DNA of 64,000 nt from the NCBI GenBank assembly GCA_963675135.1, contig OY776130.1:61599808-61663807 (forward strand). Reading direction: 5' to 3'. The notes below the pieces were generated by a model. That model had not been told where the DNA came from and searched no databases. It saw only the letters and a list, made by a program, of their open reading frames with translations. Position 1 is the stretch's first letter; the number at the start of each line of letters is the position of its first letter. The stretch is from Galeopsis tetrahit (taxonomy: Eukaryota; Streptophyta; Magnoliopsida; Lamiales; Lamiaceae). The position numbers and the translations under genes were made by a program. Positions 1 through 10,763 of the stretch are shown one piece after another.

Positions 1-1345
1 ACCGTGGGCTGCTTTTTTGCACTCCAAGAGACTAGATTTCCACCCAGATAAATGGAGTAACCATAAGTGGATCGCCTGGTTTGAATGCAACGTGCCCAAT
101 CAGCATCAGAATATGCAACGACAGTGGGTGAAGAGCTCCGAGAGAATGATAAACCATAAGAAGGAGTATGCTTCACATATCGGAGTATGCGTTTCACAGC
201 TTGAAAGTGGTCAGTAGTGGGACTGTGGAGATGTTGACTGACAAGGTTGACTGCAAAGGATAAATCCGGTCTAGTGATCGTCAAATACTGAAGGGCCCCA
301 ACTAGTGATCGATAAAGTGTGGGATCGTCAAATAATGTGCCATCCGTGGAAAGTTGGCAGCCCGCAACCAAAGGAGTAGAAATCGGCTTTGAGTCTTCGA
401 GTGAGGCTCGCTGAAGAATGTCACGAGCGTACTTAGCCTGATTAAGAAAAATTCCGGAGGGAGTGTAAGTGACCTCAAGACCTAGGAAATAACTAAGTTT
501 ACCCAAATCTTTAATGGCAAATTCATGCCCGAGGCGAGCTATAAATGATTGTAAACCAGCTGTTGAATTTCCTGTCAAAATAAAATCATCAACATACACT
601 AAGAGGTATAAGACAGAAGATCCACGAATATATATAAATAAAGAAGAATCAGAGCGACTACAGGAAAAACCAATACTTAGGAGAAAATCACTTAGCCGTT
701 GAAACCAAGCACGAGGGGCCTGTTTGAGCCCATATAGGGCCTTTTTAAGGCGACAAACATGATTTGGAAACCTGTCGTTAAGAAAACCAGGTGGCTGCTC
801 CATAAATACAGGTTTCGGCAGGACACCATTGAGAAAAGAATTCTTAACATCCAACTGGTGGAGAGGCCAATTATGCAAAACAGCTAGAGATAACACGACC
901 CGAACTGTAAAGGCCCGAATCACAGGGCTAAAGGTGTGTGAATAATCAAACCCTGGAAGCTGAGTAAAGCCTTGAGCTACTAGGCGGGCTTTATGACGAT
1001 CAATAGAACCATCTGACAAGAACTTAGTCTGAAATACCCATTTTGAACCCACAACATTGGTATGAGCAGGGCGAGGTACAAGATCCCAAGTCTGATTTAA
1101 ATATAGAGCAGAAAGTTCCTCATTCATAGCGGCTACCCATTCCGGACGTTTTAAAGCTGACTTGATCCCACGAGGCTCATTAACAGCAGTGAGAGCATTA
1201 AATAGGATGGTAGAAGCATAATTAGTGACATGCTTGGGTTTAAAAATACTGGATTTTGCTCTGGCTTGCATTGGATGTGTGGATAAGGTGCGACCAGATG
1301 GAGTAGAGGAACTAGGTGGAGGATCGGATGGCGGAGCATGAGCAA
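1..1345 (-). pseudogene. reverse transcriptase and RNase H of the copia element, running off the left edge
   Basis: Translation from about 1345 to base 1 stays open. It contains the copia RT entry motif (EWVAAMNEEL at about 1140-1111), the QLDVKNSFLNG-type motif, the catalytic YVDD box at 585-596, and the RNase H signature YSDADWARC with TRRSTYGYSIYLGG near the left edge. The frame is complete as far as it can be seen. It is called a pseudogene because the upstream gag-integrase part is broken. Confidence 0.9.
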
Positions 1346-2676
1346 CCCCCGGGCAGTTGTGATAGGGCCAGAAGTAGGCAACTCAACATGCTCTGGTAGA
1401 GGTGCAACAAGTTCCGTTTCATGAAATACATCAGTATCCGGCATAGGTGAAGTGACCGCAGGAGAAGAGATAGACTCATGCGAAGGACATATTGTGCAAG
1501 GAGACATAACAGATGGTCTGCAAGGCATGGGATGATCCGGTTGGTGATGAAGTTGAGTCGGCTCAAAAAACTCTGAGATAGGTAACAAGGAATGGGTGGA
1601 CCTGTCAGGCAATGTAGAGAAAGGAAAAAATAATTCATCAAATTTAGCATGACGAGTAATATAAATGCGGAAAGTTAAAGGATCGTAGCAACGAAACCCT
1701 TTATGAGAGCTACTATAACCCAAAAAAACACAAGATTTGCTACGCGGATCAAACTTATTAGACGTATAGTCACGAAGACAAGGATAAACTCGACACCCAA
1801 AAGGATGAAAATTGTCATAATTCGGAGTAGTAGAGAATAATAGTTCGAAAGGCGAGTTACCATCCAACACCTTTGTAGGTAGACGGTTTATAACGTATAC
1901 AACACTACTAAAAGCATCAACCCAAAATTTAAGTGGTGTATGAGAATGAAATAACATTGCAAGCCCTGTTTCGGTAACATGTCTATGCTTACGTTCCACC
2001 CGTCCATTTTGAGCTGGAGTATATGGGCATGAAAAAATATGTTTAATTCCTGAATCACGAAAAAATTGTTGTACTCTATTATTTGTGAACTCGGTGCCCC
2101 CATCACTGTGAAAAGATTTAATTCTACAAGAGAATTGATTTTGAACAAAAACAGTAAATTGACGTAGAACATCAAAGAAATCTGATTTTTGTCGTAAAGG
2201 ATAAAACCATGTAAACCTTGAAAAATCGTCCACAAAGATAACATAATAACGAAAGTCGAAATCAAAAATAATGGGGAAAGGCCCCCACAGATCACAATGA
2301 ATAATATCCAAAACATTAGATGAGCGTTTATGATCTAAAACAAAAGGTAATCGTTTGCTCTTAGCTTTTTCACAAGAGTCACAAATAACAGGTTTAGGTA
2401 ATAAAGCAGTAATAGAAATACATCCGGTCTTATTCAAATGAGAGATAGCATCAAAGGAAACATGGCCAAGTCGGGAGTGCCATAATTCATACGAAGCTTT
2501 AGGTTTACGAGCCGCAATCAAGGCTAACTGAGGCCTATCTAACACGTAAAGACCATGTCTACGACTTCCCCGAGCCAGAATATCTCGAGTCCCTCGATGC
2601 TGAATCGTAAAAAAATTATTAGTAAACACCACATCAACCTTAGAGTCAGAGGTCAGTTTACTAACAGAAAGAAGGT
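1151..2676 (-). pseudogene. GAG-pre-integrase and integrase core of the copia element
   Basis: The frame opens with the pre-integrase zinc-binding motif (HSRLGHVS ... CDSCEKAKSKR). It continues with the rve integrase core, including the catalytic Asp in DIIHCDLWGP, the second Asp in SFHSDGGTEF and the Glu in QNGRVERKH, so the DDE triad is present. After the integrase C-terminal region the frame becomes non-homologous past about 1345, where a frameshift in a G-run moves coding capacity to the RT frame. The first ATG at 2632 is incidental. The true frame continues from the shifted protease frame. Confidence 0.88.
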
Positions 2677-3545
2677 TTTTTTTTTATGAGACCTGGGACA
2701 ACCAACACATTAGATAATTGAATAGAAGAATTTAAAGTACATGAACCAATATGTGAAATTGACAACAAAGAACCATTACCAACCACGACACTATCCAAAC
2801 CTGTGTAGGGCAAAGTGGAATCCAAAGTAGCCGTTGTAGGGGTCATGTGAGCCGATGCTCCCGTATCCAAGTACCAATCCGAAATTGGCGGATCCGAGAT
2901 ATTACAGGCAGGAGAGAAAGCTTCGGCAATATTAGCCACTGGAGCGATGGATTTATTAAACCGATCGGGACAGGCATTAGCGTAGTGACCCGTCTGCCGA
3001 CAGATTTGACAATGAGGAGGCCTTTTAAAACCGCCTTGCTTATATCCACCAGGTTTCTGACCAGGTTTGGGTGAAGAGGTATGCTTCGGCCGGTGCTCAG
3101 GTGGGCGAGGGGTAGTGTGGATGGAGAAGGCAGCCTGAGTATGTGGGATAGGTTCGAGAGCCTGTTGAAACATATCCCATGCTTCGGCGTGGTTGAGAAG
3201 ATCGGGAAAAGTCGGCAAAGGAGACATTGCCATTTGAGTAGCAGAAAAATTAGAAAAAGCAGGGCCTAAGCCTTTCATGAATAGGTGTATTTTATCAGTG
3301 GCGTCGACAGAACATCCGATGGCTGACAATTGATCACAAACTGATTTAAAATCGCGACCATATTCTGCAACAGATCGATCACCCTTTTTTATGGACTGAA
3401 GTTGTCCTTTGAGTCGAAATTCACGGGCTTTAGACTGATGGCTAAAGTGATTTTCTAGAGCAACCTAGACCTCTCGAGCAGAAGGACAGCCAACGACGAC
3501 GGACATCGCCTCCTCAGTGAGAGAGGAAAATTGTGGGAGAGAAGA
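2661..3545 (-). pseudogene. gag and protease of the copia element, broken
   Basis: The open part (3329-2661, 222 codons) has a retrotransposon gag domain, a CCHC zinc knuckle (CQICRQTGHYANAC) and the copia protease motif WYLDTGASAHM. Homology continues upstream in the same frame to about 3545 but is interrupted by a TAG at 3465-3467. Only about 160 bases separate the PBS from conserved mid-gag sequence, so the gag N-terminus has been deleted. At 2677-2687 a run of A residues shifts the frame, separating the protease end from integrase. Confidence 0.85.
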
Positions 3546-3616
3546 ATAGTGGGCAGAATGTGGGAGAGAGAGGAGAAAAGAGAGTAGTGGCGTAAAAAAA
3601 ATTAGGGTTTCAATTT

Positions 3617-3632
3617 GCTCAAGCTGATACCA
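3617..3632 (-). other. primer-binding site of the copia element
   Basis: Immediately inside the LTR the minus strand reads TGGTATCAGCTTGAGC. The first eight bases match the 3' end complement of initiator tRNA-Met (TGGTATCA), the usual copia primer. The next bases depart from the common TGGTATCAGAGC form. Confidence 0.8.
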
Positions 3633-3728
3633 TGATAGATGAAATATATTATTATATTTCTTGACTTATTTTGAATTACAATAATGCAGGATATATATAC
3701 AAAAAGAATTAATTAAACAATCCCAACA
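3633..3728 (-). repeat. 5' LTR of the copia element, 96 bp
   Basis: On the minus strand the segment starts TGTTGGGATTG and ends CATCTATCA, so it has the TG...CA ends of an LTR. It carries a TATATATA stretch near the middle that could serve as the TATA box. It directly abuts the primer-binding site. The left boundary rests on the PBS. The outer boundary (3728) rests only on the TG end, because the partner LTR is outside the window. Confidence 0.75.
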
Positions 3729-3841
3729 TTATAGGAAAAGATGAAGACCAAATCTCTTGGCTTATATTACGCTATTAGGCTTGATCACTAATAAGAAAAA
3801 AATAAAATAATTGAATGTAACTGAACCGAAGGAATGTTAAA

Positions 3842-3990
3842 CTAATTTACAATCGGATCAGAAACTGAAATTTCACAAAGTGAGATAGTTCAAGTGGTTA
3901 GAGCACCACTACCTATATCTTAGATTTTGGGTTCGAGTCATGGGGAGGGGAAAACATTAATTTACAATCGGACCGGAAACTGAAATTTCA
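3842..3990 (+). repeat. tRNA-like SINE copy (family B) flanked by an imperfect direct repeat
   Basis: Positions 3880-3957 contain an A-box-like stretch (AGTTCAAGTGGTTAGAGCAC) and a B-box-like stretch (GGGTTCGAGTC), followed by ATGGGGAGGGGAAAA. The same unit occurs at 21947-22062 on the minus strand. On both sides (about 3842-3874 and 3958-3990) a sequence of about 33 bases, starting TAATTTACAATCGGA, is repeated with few mismatches. It may be a long target duplication or a pre-existing tandem repeat. Confidence 0.7.
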
Positions 3991-4380
3991 TTAAGACATT
4001 TTTTTTACAACATCAACAATATGAAATGAATAACTAATAATATAAACAAGTCATCTAGTTCAATAATTAAATCAATCTAAAATTAATAAAATAAACAAGT
4101 AAATAAACGACTCATACAAGTTAACCTAAACAACTAATTAATCTAAAAATGTGTCGTAAAAACAACTGCAATACATTTACTTCTACAAATCTTAAATTCA
4201 TCCATTTAATTAAAATGGAACGAACATAAGTAAATTAATTTGTTCAAGATATAGTCCAATACTATTACTCAAAAAAAAGTGAAAACCACACTAATAAAAA
4301 CAAATATTTCTCGTTATAAGAAACACACTAAGACTAACATGTACAAATTCAACTTCAACACCACCCTATAAATTATGCAA
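3991..4380. other. AT-rich intergenic DNA between the copia element and the ankyrin gene
   Basis: I see no gene. The stretch is AT-rich and ends in the presumed 3' untranslated region of the minus-strand ankyrin-repeat gene. Confidence 0.6.
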
Positions 4381-4491
4381 AAAACACCACAAATATTTTC
4401 TATTCACAAACACTTTGATCCCCAAATCTCCCCATCGATTCTAACTTGAGCATCATCGATCGGGCCAAACTTGTGGAGCTCGTTTTTCGTC

Positions 4492-5874
4492 TCAATCGGA
4501 GACGTTCAAGTTCACTAGAGAAGGATGTTTGTGCAAGCACTCTACATCGCAATTCACCATTCCTTTCAAGCTCTTAAGACTAGCCTTAGCCCCATGAGAT
4601 AAAAGATACATAGCAACCTCGACGTGCCCTCCCTCGACAGCCCGAAGCAAAGGCGTATAACCCGACCCGTCAACAAGATCCACCCTTGCCCCATGACTAA
4701 CCAAAAGCTTCACACTCTCCAAATGCCCCTTAAAAGATGCCCTATGCAAAGGTGTCCATCCATTTTGATCCATCCCATTAACCCTAGCCCCTTGAGCCAA
4801 ACAACTCTTGATCGTGTGGACGTCGTTTATCCTCGCACCTCTATGCAACAAGTCTCCAAGATGCAACGCGTCGTACAAGTGCGCGTTGCCCTTATCGACC
4901 GCTAGGGCGAACGCGGTCTTCCCGTCTCCATTCACCGCGTATTTTGCGAAAATCGAGTGGCTTAAAAGGCACTCGACGGCCTCAAGATGCCCTTCTCGGG
5001 CCGCGTAATGCAGAGGAGTACACCCTTCATGATCCACCAACTCCACGTCTCCTCCAACCGAGACGAGAAATTGAATCGCCTCGACTCGCCCGTCCATCGC
5101 CGCGCGATGCGCGGGCGTCTCGCCGCGAGAATTTCGCGAGTTCAAGTCGAGATCTGCGTACCCTAAACACAAAATCTCCATCACATCAACAGACGACGCG
5201 ACGTGCAAAAACCGATCCGTCTCGTCGTTCAACGAGTACCCTGATTCGATCAACATTCGCACAACATCAACAATCCCCGATTTAACAGCTAACAACATCA
5301 AAGACTCATCTCCCCCCGAATCATTCACATCGGCTCCGGCTTCAATCAGAGCCGAAACGAATCGCGACCGTCCATTCCGAATCGCGATCCGTAACAGAGA
5401 AGTGAGCTGAGGTTCATCGCACTTAGAAATGGCAGTTACAAATTGAGATTCAATTCCAATACCTGTACCAGAGAGGAGAAATTCGGCGACGGCGGGGCCG
5501 ATTAGAGAGATATTCAGAGAGGCGTCTTTGAAAATATGCTTCCCCGGCTTGGAGAAGAGGCGGCGGAGATCCTCCGGAGTGGCTTTTCCGGTGGGGAGCA
5601 TGGAGGAGCGGACGAGGACGGTGTTTGGAGGCGTGGATAGCGGCGGTTGGTGATAGGGTTTGTTGAAGGAGAGAGTGAATGAGGAAGTGGAGAGAGGGGG
5701 GATGAGAGAGAGAGGGGGGAAGAGAGAGAATAGAGAGGGATCTGATGATGTGAGAGAAACGGCGACGGGCATGGTGTGCATCAGGTTTGTTAGATTGAAT
5801 TTCTGTGAACATTTTTGGCCTTTGATGAAGAGGATATCGATTGTTTGAACATCGGGCTTGATGAGTCTGTCCAT
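4492..5874 (-). CDS. MSP-domain plus ankyrin-repeat protein, Vapyrin-like
   Basis: One uninterrupted frame of 460 codons. Residues 1-135 look like an MSP (major sperm protein/VAP) domain: MDRLIKPDVQ at the start, then GQKCSQKFNLTNLM, VLVRSSMLPTGKAT and a conserved LRRLFSKPGKHIFKDA segment. From about residue 150 to 450 there are ankyrin repeats, the clearest being ETPAHRAAMDGRVEAIQFLV, CTPLHYAAREGHLEAVECLL and WTPLHRASFKGHLESVKLLV. In this family Vapyrin acts in intracellular accommodation of mycorrhizal fungi and rhizobia, through vesicle trafficking. The protein here is shorter than classical Vapyrin (about 530 residues), so it may be a paralogue with a different role. The start is chosen because MDRLI is the conserved N-terminus. 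No intron is needed. A pyrimidine-rich low-complexity loop (about residues 45-75, Ser/Pro/Leu-rich) interrupts the MSP domain. Confidence 0.9.
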   Translation of the reverse strand: MDRLIKPDVQTIDILFIKGQKCSQKFNLTNLMHTMPVAVSLTSSDPSLFSLFPPLSLIPPLSTSSFTLSFNKPYHQPPLSTPPNTVLVRSSMLPTGKATPEDLRRLFSKPGKHIFKDASLNISLIGPAVAEFLLSGTGIGIESQFVTAISKCDEPQLTSLLRIAIRNGRSRFVSALIEAGADVNDSGGDESLMLLAVKSGIVDVVRMLIESGYSLNDETDRFLHVASSVDVMEILCLGYADLDLNSRNSRGETPAHRAAMDGRVEAIQFLVSVGGDVELVDHEGCTPLHYAAREGHLEAVECLLSHSIFAKYAVNGDGKTAFALAVDKGNAHLYDALHLGDLLHRGARINDVHTIKSCLAQGARVNGMDQNGWTPLHRASFKGHLESVKLLVSHGARVDLVDGSGYTPLLRAVEGGHVEVAMYLLSHGAKASLKSLKGMVNCDVECLHKHPSLVNLNVSD

Positions 5875-6946
5875 GGAGTTTCGGAAATTGAGAAATTGAT
5901 GGGTTTGATCTGTTTTTTTAAATTGTTGGAGTGTTTGTGTGTGGGTTCTTAATCAGGGTTTATTATTAATTAATGATGATTTAGGAGTAATTAATGTTGG
6001 AAAAGTTTTGGAAAGCGACAATGAAGAATAAATTAGAAAGATTGTCAAGATGGAAAACAACAAGTTTTGTTTTATAAAAATGGTGAGGAAACAATCAAGA
6101 AATTCAACCTTCTTGACCAGGCCAAACAACTCTCAAATCTAACATTAAAAAATTTAATAGTTGAGTAATAATAGTGGGCATCAATCTGCTTGGAGCAGAC
6201 GTTTCTAAGAACATCGTTATCGATGAGTTGGAAGCTATTGCATTCTATATTATCATTCGCCAAGTTTAACTAAATAAATGCATTTTGCTTTCATACGTGG
6301 AACTATGCTTTTGATTCCTCACGAGTCCCTTTAGGTTTTCGTTATTACAGTATGTTTTTGGTTGATTTTTACGGGTTTCATCGTGTGAGTATTTTTCTGG
6401 TTAGTGAACTTATGATTTTAGATATTTTTTATTTTTTTTTTAATATATATTTTTTATTCGTCCATTACAAATTTACAACTAAGTATTATTCATTTACATA
6501 TTAAATGTTCAAATAAGTATGAAATCTACCTGAAGTGCTACGTATTTACAACCTTGATTTTTTTTGATTAATTAATAATATTAATTCCACAGCTAAATTA
6601 TGATAGAATATTGGAGAATATGCTTGAATCATTCAAATGCAATGAATTCTCAACTTTTTGACTTTTTTCATTTCCTACTTCCTTAATACATGTACAAAAT
6701 AACACTTCTCCATTGAGTTAATGATATTAGTGGTGTATGGAATAAACTTTGTTTTGTGAACAATTTATCCAATGAATATTGGTCTTATTTCATCGGTCCA
6801 TACCGATCGTAAAGTTTTGACTTTAAACGGATCTCCACAAATGAAAGATGCAATTCATTCTTCAAATTAGTCGATTTTAATTGAATATTAAAACATAAAA
6901 AAATGGTCTTATTTGATAATCTTGACAACATTTTAGTTTAAAATTA
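5875..6946. other. intergenic region upstream of the ankyrin gene
   Basis: The first few hundred bases are the likely promoter and 5' UTR of the minus-strand ankyrin gene. The rest is AT-rich and holds one diverged SINE family A copy (6795-6890). No gene is visible. The short frame at 6072-6263 has no recognisable content. Confidence 0.6.
6795..6890 (+). repeat. SINE family A copy (partial)
   Basis: It carries the family core GACTTTAAACGGA, followed by a TCCACAAATGAA-type segment and an AATTAGTCGAT tail. The same ordered blocks recur at 12565, 13965, 14750, 15745, 15845 and 22535. The tRNA-like head is missing in this copy. Confidence 0.6.
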
Positions 6947-7121
6947 GGCCACGGATAAATGCCCCCAATTATTATGTGTTCACCCCTCACATATGAGTTC
7001 ATCCACCTCTTATTTTTCAAAATTACCCTCCTTACTCATAAACCCTAATTTTCCTCATATCTCACCTTTTTTTTTTGGGTTTCTCTTCACAATAATTTGA
7101 TTCCGCACTCACTACTCAATA

Positions 7122-7445
7122 CTCCCTCCATCTTTTAATAATGTCATTTTAGCTTTTTTCAACAAATTAAGATTATAAATTGTGGTCGATATTACCCTTC
7201 ATTAATTATAACTAATTTTAATATAGAAATTTTGTTTGATATAGAATGTAGTTAAGAATGTAGCTAGTATTCATAAATCAAATTAATTTTGGTATAAACA
7301 ATTTTTTTGGAATTTATTAATGAAAAATATTTATGGTAAATGAATAAGGATAAAATAGTCAAAATTAAAGAAAAAATACTAGAATGACACTTATTTTAAA
7401 ATTAGTTAAAAAGCCAAAGTGACACTTATTAAAACACGGAGGGAG
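7122..7445. mobile_element. Stowaway-type MITE
   Basis: The ends are CTCCCTCCATC and CACGGAGGGAG inverted, each flanked by TA, as in Tc1/mariner-type Stowaway elements. The ends share an extended inverted pairing around AATGTCATTTT/AGTGACACTT. It lies inside Mutator-like element 0. Confidence 0.8.
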
Positions 7446-7446
7446 T

Positions 7447-7775
7447 ATATGTGTAATGTATTTTGTTTCCGAGTTTTTTTTATAAAAATTGCGTTTTGCA
7501 AAAACTCAGCACTGGTTCGCCGAGTTTTGTGAAATTTTTCGAAAAAAAATTACACGTTTTGAATCAAAACTCCGCCAACTTTTCCACATTTTAATTCAAC
7601 ACTAGTTTGTCGAGTTTTGAATCATAGCGTGGAAAATTTGGTCGAGTTTTGATTCAAAACGTGGAATTTTTTTTTGAAAAATCTCACAAAATTCGGCGAA
7701 CCAAGGCTGAGTTTTTGCAAAACACAATTTTTCGTAAAAAAAAAAAACTCGAAAACGAAATACACTACACATATA
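7447..7775. repeat. long near-perfect inverted repeat, about 330 bp
   Basis: The left arm from 7447 (ATGTGTAATGTATTTTG) pairs with the right arm ending near 7775 (CGAAATACACTACACAT). The match persists through GTTTTGCAAAAACTCAGC, TTCGCCGAGTTTTG and ATTCAAAAC..., with the centre near 7610. A transcript would fold into one long hairpin. Open frames on both strands here are by-products of the palindrome. Confidence 0.85.
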
Positions 7776-7855
7776 TTCATTACAACTATACAATCATGCA
7801 ATAATACGATCAAATAAAACAATAATAACATAAAAAATAATCAATTACAAAGAAA

Positions 7856-9994
7856 TCTATATATATATATATATTTACAAACTTTTGTTGTGACACATGT
7901 CACAACCACATTAATCTATTTCAACCTCTTCTTCTTGAAATTACTCCATTTCAAATTTCTTCTATTCTCCTTCATTCATTCTTTTTTCCAAACTTTCAAT
8001 CTTAACCTTAACTTAACCTTAATGTTTTAAATCTTAATATGTGCCCACTGATTTGGGGTTAACTTAATTACATTTTAATTTATTTATTTTCACTTATACC
8101 TTTCATCTTCTTCTACGCACCTCCCAACCCTCTTCTATTGCAATTCTCTCTCATCATAGGCTTAATGATTTTTTTTGCAGATTTCTCGATTACCAGGATT
8201 ACATTTTCAAATAATTACGTTTATTTTTATATGGAATTTTGTTTATTTAATTTTATAAATCAGTTCTTTTATAATTGTGATAATGTGATGTTCTGAATTT
8301 TTTTGATTATTTTTCAGGAATGTTGTGAATATGACCGTTGAATAAGAAGAAATGGCTTAGCATTGTACTACACGAATTTATTCCTCTGTAAGGACCGCTC
8401 ATCTAAATATTCAGGTTATGTATTTTGTTTTCGTCTTGAGTTCTTTCCAATTTATTATAAATAAAGATGGTAGTAAATCAGTCTCAATTTTTTTTATCAT
8501 GTGCAACATGCATTTTGTAATGGTTTTCTGATATTTTTCTTTATTTCTTTAATTTGATTTTATGTGTTCATGGTATAAAGTCCATCTCTTGGTTAATTCT
8601 ATTGAGTGATTCAGTTTTAAGTTCATGGTTTTGCTTCACCTGCTTCTCCATTGGTTTATCCAATCAATCGATAGCACAATACCTGGTATGTTCTAGATAT
8701 TGTTACTACATTTTTTATTGAATGCTATAAATTTGTCTCTTCTAATAGGTTCGATCTGTATATGAAATGGATTGAAGAAATTCTCAAATTGTTCAATTAC
8801 ATGATGAAATTGTTTTATTTTTTGGGTTTTGTATGTGTTCATTGTTTTTTGAAATACATTTAATACATATATGGGTTTCGCTTTAGAATTTCACTAAAAA
8901 TTATTCAAAGCACATGCTGCTACGCTCAAATGGTAACTCTAAATATTTATGATTAACATCTCTTTTTTTTTTTTTTTTTTAATAGTTAGAAGATGAATAT
9001 TATTTTTAGTTGTTTGATTTGAGTTTTGTATCTCTTACAAATAGATTGAATCTATTTCCTTCTACTATTTACTCTGGATCAAATGGTTTTCGGGGTGGAC
9101 TCTCTATTGCAGTTTGTCGCGAATTCCTTTCAGGCCTAGATTAAGGAAAAATCTGGTGTAATATCGTTTGCTATTTGTGCCCCCATTCTCTTTTGTAAAA
9201 GTTCTTAACTCATGATTCTACCAGATTTTTACATGTGATTTTGTTACGAGACTTTGACTTCTTCTACAAGTTGCTCTTAATTGTTGTTACAAGTATCTTT
9301 TGTGCATCTTATGCATGATTTTTGAATTCTTGGGACGTTTTCTCTCGCTCAGTGATGAAGGTGTCCATTGGTGAATACAAAATGGTCTTCACCTGTTTAG
9401 GAGTAATATTGTTTACTTTTTTTGAACTTTAAACACAATGATGGAGTCATTGCAAAGTATGCTGGAGAACTTTAATAAGGATAACAAGTGTGCTAAAAAA
9501 ACTTAGACGTCATATTGTGGTAGAAGTCGTGTATCATGTACAAAGCATTTAAGTATGTTTGTTTATACTAATTGGTAAAATACAGAATCTGCACCTTTAT
9601 TTAGATTTAACTGTAAGGAATTTTACATATTTAAAATAAAAGAATAAACCATATATGGTGATCATATTAATCGGGGGAAATCAAAATAAAGGTAACTCTG
9701 AAGGATCAATAGAAGATAATTTGCTTCTATGTTTCCTTCAATATGTACATGTGAAATAAAAATATTAAATTGTTGTAATAGTGGAGTTTCCAGCCATCTG
9801 ACTACCTTTACTGTAACAATGCAATGATATTTTAACATTGACTGTAAAAAACATTACAAAAGCCTTTATCACAACACTTGCATAGATCATTCACAATGGG
9901 CAAATAAGTGCAACATCAATTACATCCTTCTCCCTTATGAATGAGGGGAAACCAAGAATTTCCTATTTTAAATAAGTGTCGGTAATTTACATCA

Positions 9995-10035
<41 letters not shown>

Positions 10036-10535
10036 GAAAACAATTGATTTTCATTATGCAGTTAATAAATGTTAATCCATATTATAAAAAAGACACGTTG
10101 ATTTGAATATTTAAATGATTTCAAATAACAAATTAAAGAAGTAAAAAACTCACGTGAAGCACAGCCGTTGATTCTGAATATTATATGCGATATTTAAGTA
10201 TCACAAAACACAAAGATTCTAAACAAGTATTTAATTAAGTATCACAAATTAAAACATAAAGATTGTAAACAAATAAATATATTTTAAATTCTACTATTTT
10301 AATTTCAAATAAACACAATATTCATAGAAAATTAGATTTTTTTTTACCTCTTTCATCTCAGGTTATTAAATTTTTTAATAATCGTTTTTTTTTAATTCTA
10401 ATGTGGAAATAAAAATCTATTTGAATAATCACTTTAAATTCAACTATAACATTTTACTATTAACACTTTTATTATATTTTTAACTAATAAATTATAAATA
10501 ATTTAACCCCGCGTGATACGCGGGTCTTACACTAG
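7856..10535 (+). mobile_element. Helitron (non-autonomous), nested in element 0
   Basis: The 3' end is canonical: a hairpin CCCGCGT-GAT-ACGCGGG (10508-10524), eleven bases later CTAG (10532-10535), then a host T. The proposed 5' end is TCTATATATATAT at 7856 after a host A, followed by a subterminal palindrome TTGTGACACATGTCACAA. No Rep/helicase frame is seen, so the element is non-autonomous. Contents are AT-rich, with an (AT)n microsatellite at about 9999-10032. The 3' end is secure. The 5' end is a reasoned guess. Confidence 0.75.
9999..10032. repeat. (AT)n microsatellite
   Basis: About 17 uninterrupted AT units inside the Helitron. Confidence 0.95.
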
Positions 10536-10763
10536 TACTATGTATTGGGTGAGAGGAATGCAAAAAACTATTTTTTTTTTGTTTATGGATGGGGTGAACT
10601 CAGCATACAAGGGTAGTATAGTCTTTTTATCTATTGATTCAAAATATAAAATGGGGTGAGGAGTGAACACATAATATATGGGGGGTCATTTATCCGTGGC
10701 CTTAAAATTATGTTGGTAGTTTTGGGCCTTGGGCATATCGAAGTGGACCATTCCTATATAAAC

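Larger units (their letters stand above)
1..3728 (-). mobile_element. Ty1/copia LTR retrotransposon, 5' LTR to RNase H, cut by window edge
   Basis: Reading leftward from 3728 the order is a short LTR, a primer-binding site, gag with a zinc knuckle, protease, GAG-pre-integrase, integrase, reverse transcriptase and RNase H. Integrase before RT is the Ty1/copia order. The 3' LTR lies beyond base 1. The element is dead as it stands: gag lacks its N-terminal part, a TAG lies in gag at 3465-3467, one frameshift sits in the A-run near 2677-2687 and another in the G-run near 1342-1349. The RT-RNase H frame itself is open to the edge. The very short LTR recalls the Ale/Retrofit lineage, which is an inference. 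This is a plant retrotransposon, not a host gene. Confidence 0.95.
6947..10701. mobile_element. Mutator-like TIR element with perfect 9-bp target duplication (element 0)
   Basis: The left end reads GGCCACGGATAAATGCCCCC and the right end, reverse-complemented, GGCCACGGATAAATGACCCC. Both continue with ATTATGTGTTCAC and CCTCAC. The flanks 6938-6946 and 10702-10710 are the identical 9-mer TTAAAATTA. A 9-bp duplication is the Mutator signature. No transposase frame is visible, so it is non-autonomous. Nested inside are a Stowaway MITE (7122-7445), a long inverted repeat (7447-7775) and a Helitron (about 7856-10535), so most of its 3755 bp was gained later. Confidence 0.88.

Noticed and set aside
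7602..7831. Phe/Lys-rich frames
   Set aside because: They lie in the arms of the long inverted repeat and are its by-product.
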